Made by a program: the position numbers and the translations under genes. The notes beneath the pieces are model-generated. The model ran no database searches. It worked only from the letters and a program-made list of their open reading frames with translations, and was not told where the DNA came from. Shown here in pieces: positions 60,670 to 64,000 of a stretch of 64,000 bases of DNA (its first letter is position 1; each line of letters begins with the position of its first letter). Location of the stretch: positions 124,001 through 188,000 of the forward strand of contig CAWJHQ010000005.1 in NCBI GenBank assembly GCA_963842775.1, written 5' to 3'. The DNA comes from R-RK-3 sp963842775. Lineage in GTDB: Bacteria; Pseudomonadota; Alphaproteobacteria; Rhizobiales; Rhodomicrobiaceae.

Positions 60670-60876
60670 TTCCGGTGGGCGCACGTGCCATGGCGGCGGT
60701 CGGTGACTTGGGCGCTGCGTTCGGGCGAAACGACTGCCGGCGTTTATGAGCACCCCGCCGGGCATCGCGATCTCAGGGTCGCAATTGCCCGACACATAGG
60801 CATCTCTCGAGGGATCAGGGCTTCGGCAGACGACATCATCATCACGAACGGTACGCAGCAGGCGCTCCGAACCACC
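60670..60876 (+). pseudogene. MocR/PdxR-type regulator, internal fragment
   Basis: The plus strand encodes EHPAGHRDLRVAIARHIGIS followed by RGIRASADDIIITNGTQQAL, a well-known stretch of the aminotransferase-like domain in MocR regulators. Neither the HTH domain nor the rest of the aminotransferase domain is present. The fragment ends abruptly at the 3' end of the oppositely oriented monooxygenase, indicating a rearrangement junction near 60876. Confidence 0.7.
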
Positions 60877-62351
60877 TCGTTAGCGCGTCAGCGAGCCCCA
60901 GCTGAGTCAGGTCTCCCACCCACGCCACATATCCGTCGGGCCGGATCAATATGGCGGTGGGAGCAGTGACCGGCCCGAGTGCCGGAAGCTCCCACGGACC
61001 AACGGACTTGGCGTCGACCAGCTGAACCCGATCCGCCCATGGCGTGATGTCGAAGCCGCCGGGCTCACCAAGGTTGAGCAGCACCGGCCGGGCATCGTGC
61101 AGCAGGGTGAAGACCCGCAGCGGGCCGTTGGCGGTGACCAGGTCGAGATCGGGCATGCGGCGTCCGAGCAGCTTGTGTCCCTCGCCGAGGTCGTAGTGAA
61201 TATCCAGACCGAACATCATCGCGGCGAAGCGTCTGCGAGACTCCTCGGTCATGAGGAACTCGGCAATGGTGTCGCGCAGGGCCTTGGTGCGTTCGTCCGG
61301 GCGGCGAAGCGCGACATGCGCCATCGAGGTGCGCAGCACGCGGGCAGCGACCGGATGACGCTCGGCGTGGTAGCTATCCAGGAGGCTTTCCGGCGATGTC
61401 CGCTTGACCACCTGGGCCAGCTTCCATCCCAGATTCACCGCATCCTGCACGCCGATCTGGAGGCCCTGGGCACCATCCGGGGAATGCACATGTGCGGCGT
61501 CGCCGGCGAGCAGCACCCGTCTGTCGCGGTAGGCCGCGGCCTGCCGGGTCATATCGGTGAACCTGGAGATCCACGTGGGACTGTGGACTCCGTAGTCGGT
61601 CCCGTAGACGGCGATGAGCGCCTCGCTGAGATCGCGCAGCGTGGGCTCGCTCGCGGGTCCTATCTGCCGTTCGGTCAGCATGACCCCTACCGGCCCGCTA
61701 TCCGCGTAGACCACTTTGCCGTCGCGGATCTCGTACTCCACCCGGCCGAGGGCATGCATGCCGATGGCGTCATGGCGCATGCCCCATTCCGGGGGCGGTT
61801 CGGCCAGCTCGACCTCGGCGATCAGGCTGCTCGTCGTCGCATCCCAGCCCGGGAATTCGATGCCGGCTGCCTTGCGGACCAGACTGCGTCCTCCGTCGCA
61901 CCCGGCGAGATATTGCGCCCGCAGCGACCGGCCGTCGGACAGCGCGACATCGACGCCGGTGTCGTCCTGCGCGAAACCCGTCACCTCGCGTCCGCGATAG
62001 AACGTCACCGCCAGCTCGCCGACCCAGCCGGCCAGTATGCGCTCGATGTGTTTCTGCCAGAGCCCGAGCGAGTAGGGATGGCGGGTGGGAAAGTCGCCGA
62101 TAGTCCAAAGCGACTCCGGCGAACTGCCCGACCTGGACCACCTGTCCCTCCGAGAGGAACCGGTCGGCGATTCCGCGCTGATCGAGAACCTCGATGGTGC
62201 GTGCGTGCAGACCGCCTGCGCGCGAGCCGGGCAGGTCCTGGGTGGCGCGCCGCTCGACAATGGCAACGTCGACGCCCGCCAACGCCAGCTCGCCCGCCAG
62301 CATCAGCCCGGTCGGACCTCCTCCGGCAATCACCACCGCGTGCTCGGTCAT
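60842..62351 (-). CDS. FAD-dependent aromatic monooxygenase (frame change near 62105)
   Basis: About 500 residues, class A flavoprotein of the PheA/TetX/rifampicin-monooxygenase type. ATG at 62351. FAD motifs: HAVVIAGGGPTGLMLAGELA (GxGxxG), LAGCDGGRSLVRKAAGIEFP (DG motif) and RRVLLAGDAAHVHSPDGAQG with LQIGVQDAVNLGWKLA (GD motif). After GQFAGVALD the frame changes to GDFPTRHPYSLGLWQKHIER. The C-terminal thioredoxin-like part has AILIRPDGYVAWVGD. The last residues run into the antisense of the MocR fragment. The divergent MarR-GNAT gene suggests substrate-controlled expression, as in antibiotic or phenol degradation. Confidence 0.87.
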
Positions 62352-62651
62352 AGCGGCGCTCCGGTCGGCGCCGCCGCGGCCAGTTCTTCTGCGCTCCTAT
62401 TCGCGAGCGCCATCTTTGACTGTTGCATATGTTCGGGCCCTCTTTAGTCAGGGCTCCGCATTCTATGGATAAAAAGCAGCCCGCCAATTCTTGAACTTAA
62501 CTGTTTCGCCTCCAAATACAGGCAAAGAGAGACTCTGACAGCCGTCAGAGCATCAGCCGCCGTTCAACGTCGGCCTGCGACCTTCGCTGAATTCAATCTG
62601 TTTTGCGCATCCTGGCATCGATTGACAGCTAATCCATAGCTAGTTATAGAT
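62352..62651. other. Divergent intergenic region between monooxygenase and MarR-GNAT gene
   Basis: No gene seen. It is AT-rich towards the right end and holds a second, imperfect copy of the operator (ATCCATA, then ATAGAT, 62633-62652), next to the perfect one at 62652-62671. Confidence 0.5.
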
Positions 62652-62671
62652 ATCCATAATTGATTATGGAT
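62652..62671. promoter_or_regulatory. MarR-type operator (20-bp inverted repeat)
   Basis: ATCCATAAT-TG-ATTATGGAT, a perfect 9-bp inverted repeat ending 10 bases before the MarR-GNAT start codon. AT-rich palindromes of this size are typical MarR sites. Binding here would repress the gene itself. Confidence 0.65.
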
Positions 62672-62681
62672 TGAGGTGCCG

Positions 62682-63686
62682 ATGGTGGCGGACGTTATTC
62701 GGGACAAGCAGCATCTATTCCTCGGCAGCCGCCTGAAACGGCTGGCCGATCAGATGCAAGGCGACGTGACGGTCATGGCGCAGCGTGCCGGCATTCCGAT
62801 CCAGCCCGGTCAGTATCCGCTTCTCGCGACACTCGACGAGTACGGGCCTCAGACGATCGGACAGCTCGCACAGGCCATGCGGATGAGTCAGCCTGCAATC
62901 ACCAAGAATGCCGAGCGGCTGGTCGAGGCGGGGCTGATCGAGATCAGCCGGAGCGATGCGGATCGGCGTCAGAAGCTCGTCGCGCTGTCTGCCCTCGGCA
63001 GGCGCACATTGGAGATCTCCAAGCGTGAGGTGTGGCCGCTGGTCGAGGCCGCCGTAAAGGAGATCACGGACGACCTCTCGGGTCCGTTGCTGGAGCAGAT
63101 TGCCCAGCTCGAGGCACGGCTGGCGGCTCGCCCACTGAGCAGCCGCGCGGCCGCCGCTGCCGCTTCCAGACTGACGCGAGCCACGGATGCGGACGTCCCG
63201 GCGGTGGCGGCGCTGATGAATTCGGCCTATCGCAGCAGCGGCTCCGATGCGGGCTGGACGACCGAGGCCGACTACATCGAAGGCAATCGGACGAGTGAAG
63301 CCATGCTTCGGCAGGATATTGCGGCCAACCCGGAGGCGAGGCTGCTGGTTTGGCGGCAGCCGTCAGACGACGCCCTGCTCGGCTGCGTGTGGGTCGAGCC
63401 GGAGGGCGATCATGTCTGGTATCTGGGCTCGCTCAGCATCAACCCGCGCGAGCAAAATAGCGGCCTCGGCCGGAAGCTTCTTGCCGCGGCCGAGGACTGG
63501 ATCCAGGACCGGGGAGGCCGGGAAATCAGGATGACCGTCGTCAATGTCCGGGACACCTTGATCGCCTGGTATGAGCGGCGCGGCTACACGCTGACGAGCG
63601 AAACCGAGCCGTTCCCGTACGATGACAGGTTCGGCATTCCCAAGCGCGCCGATCTCCAATTCGTCGTGCTTCGTAAGCGGCTTTGA
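62682..63686 (+). CDS. MarR regulator fused to GNAT acetyltransferase
   Basis: 334 residues. ATG at 62682 with TTGAGG upstream; a GTG two codons earlier is possible. Residues 1-150 are a MarR winged helix: YPLLATLDEYGPQTIGQLAQ, AMRMSQPAITKNAERLVEAG, LIEISRSDADRRQKLVALSA. Residues about 165-334 are a GNAT domain: LTRATDADVPAVAALMNSAY, VWYLGSLSINPREQNSGLGR (acetyl-CoA loop) and RMTVVNVRDTLIAWYERRGY, given here as family-typical parts. The fusion is known in Proteobacteria. It is divergent from the FAD monooxygenase and has its own operators. The acetylated substrate is unknown. Confidence 0.9.
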   Translation: MVADVIRDKQHLFLGSRLKRLADQMQGDVTVMAQRAGIPIQPGQYPLLATLDEYGPQTIGQLAQAMRMSQPAITKNAERLVEAGLIEISRSDADRRQKLVALSALGRRTLEISKREVWPLVEAAVKEITDDLSGPLLEQIAQLEARLAARPLSSRAAAAAASRLTRATDADVPAVAALMNSAYRSSGSDAGWTTEADYIEGNRTSEAMLRQDIAANPEARLLVWRQPSDDALLGCVWVEPEGDHVWYLGSLSINPREQNSGLGRKLLAAAEDWIQDRGGREIRMTVVNVRDTLIAWYERRGYTLTSETEPFPYDDRFGIPKRADLQFVVLRKRL

Positions 63687-63754
63687 GGGCGGTTTGTTGC
63701 GCGGCTCAGTAGCCCTACGGCGGCGAATGGGATTCGGTCTATGAGTTCACGACC

Positions 63755-64000
63755 CTAAACCGGCGCGTCGCTCTTCTGGAAGCGGCGGAAGACGAAAGGC
63801 GGCGGGGCTTCTCCCGCCTCCTTGGCGGCCAGCGCGGCGATGCCGGTATTGAATGAGGATTTGAAGCAGGCCGGATCGGCATTTTCGGCGGCGCCGGTGA
63901 TCGCGAAGGCCTGGCAGCGGCAGCCGCCGAAATCGATCTCGCGAAATTCGCAGCTCCGGCAGGGCTCGCGCATCCAGTCCGTGCCGCGAAAGGCGTTGAA
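63755..64000 (-). CDS. pqqE: PqqE, PQQ biosynthesis radical SAM protein, C-terminal part (cut by window edge)
   Basis: The last 81 residues of a radical-SAM/SPASM enzyme. FNAFRGTDWMREPCRSCEFR followed by EIDFGGCRCQAFAITGAAEN and ADPAC gives the Cys-rich C-terminus that binds the auxiliary Fe-S cluster of PqqE. PqqE links Glu and Tyr of the PqqA precursor in the first step of PQQ formation. The tail after ADPAC (to PPPFVFRRF) is longer than in many homologues. The start and the radical SAM core lie beyond 64000, as would the rest of a pqq operon. Confidence 0.88.
   Translation of the reverse strand, partial: FNAFRGTDWMREPCRSCEFREIDFGGCRCQAFAITGAAENADPACFKSSFNTGIAALAAKEAGEAPPPFVFRRFQKSDAPV

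Overview
The window reads as a chromosomal segment of an alphaproteobacterium, most likely of the Hyphomicrobiales (Rhizobiales) or a close relative. Supporting signs are the housekeeping block dnaX-ybaB-recR, the block ahcY / PAS sensor kinase / tsaE-amgK fusion / murU / addB / addA / trxA, an NDUFS4-type complex I subunit, and two copies of a dispersed intergenic repeat of a kind I associate with rhizobial genomes. No taxonomic marker was searched.

Layout. 0-4 kb: truncated integrase, an ArsB/SLC13-type permease, a deleted IS66 transposase and a Tyr/Arg/His-rich secreted protein. 4-10.5 kb: sugar ABC transporter (binding protein, two permeases, ATPase) with a sugar isomerase/epimerase and a Gfo/Idh/MocA dehydrogenase, behind a perfect LacI-type operator. 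10.8-17 kb: L,D-transpeptidase-like coiled-coil protein, CAP/SCP protein, VOC protein, DUF924 protein, a TetR regulator and an uncharacterised secreted protein that share a 13-bp palindromic operator. 17.3-24.8 kb: an RNA-repair locus, rtcR divergent from rsr (Ro60) - candidate Y RNAs - kptA (Tpt1) - rtcB - small Cys-rich protein - rtcA. 24.9-31.3 kb: phosphotransferase plus enolase paralogue, DUF4242 protein, BTAD/alpha-beta-hydrolase fusion, small membrane proteins, VOC-like protein. 31.3-52 kb: housekeeping (glnS, tRNA-Arg, complex I subunit, recR, ybaB, dnaX, trxA, addAB, murU, tsaE-amgK, PAS kinase, ahcY). 52-58.5 kb: long TPR protein, PQQ-type sugar dehydrogenase, OmpA-like protein, glycolipid-binding-domain protein. 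58.5-64 kb: gene remnants mixed with an O-methyltransferase, cytochrome c, FAD monooxygenase, a MarR-GNAT fusion and the 3' end of pqqE.

The most interesting part is 20.6-23.2 kb. Between rsr and kptA the minus strand carries two RNAs that are tRNAs turned inside out: a T-arm and 3' acceptor strand, a linker, then a 5' acceptor strand and D-arm, with both ends joined by an 8-bp inner and a 10-bp outer stem where the anticodon arm would be. The outer stem changes by a compensatory base pair between copies. A third element keeps the terminal stems and an ACTACAT motif but has plain hairpins instead of a tRNA body. These look like YrlA-type Y RNAs that would work with the Ro60 protein encoded 18 nt upstream.

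Caution: many genes with otherwise complete domain content, including addA, addB, murU, rtcB, rsr and rtcR, contain single-base frame breaks. They affect housekeeping and accessory genes alike, so I read most as indel errors in the sequence rather than gene decay. I label such genes CDS and say where the frame changes. The label pseudogene is kept for clear truncations or deletions.
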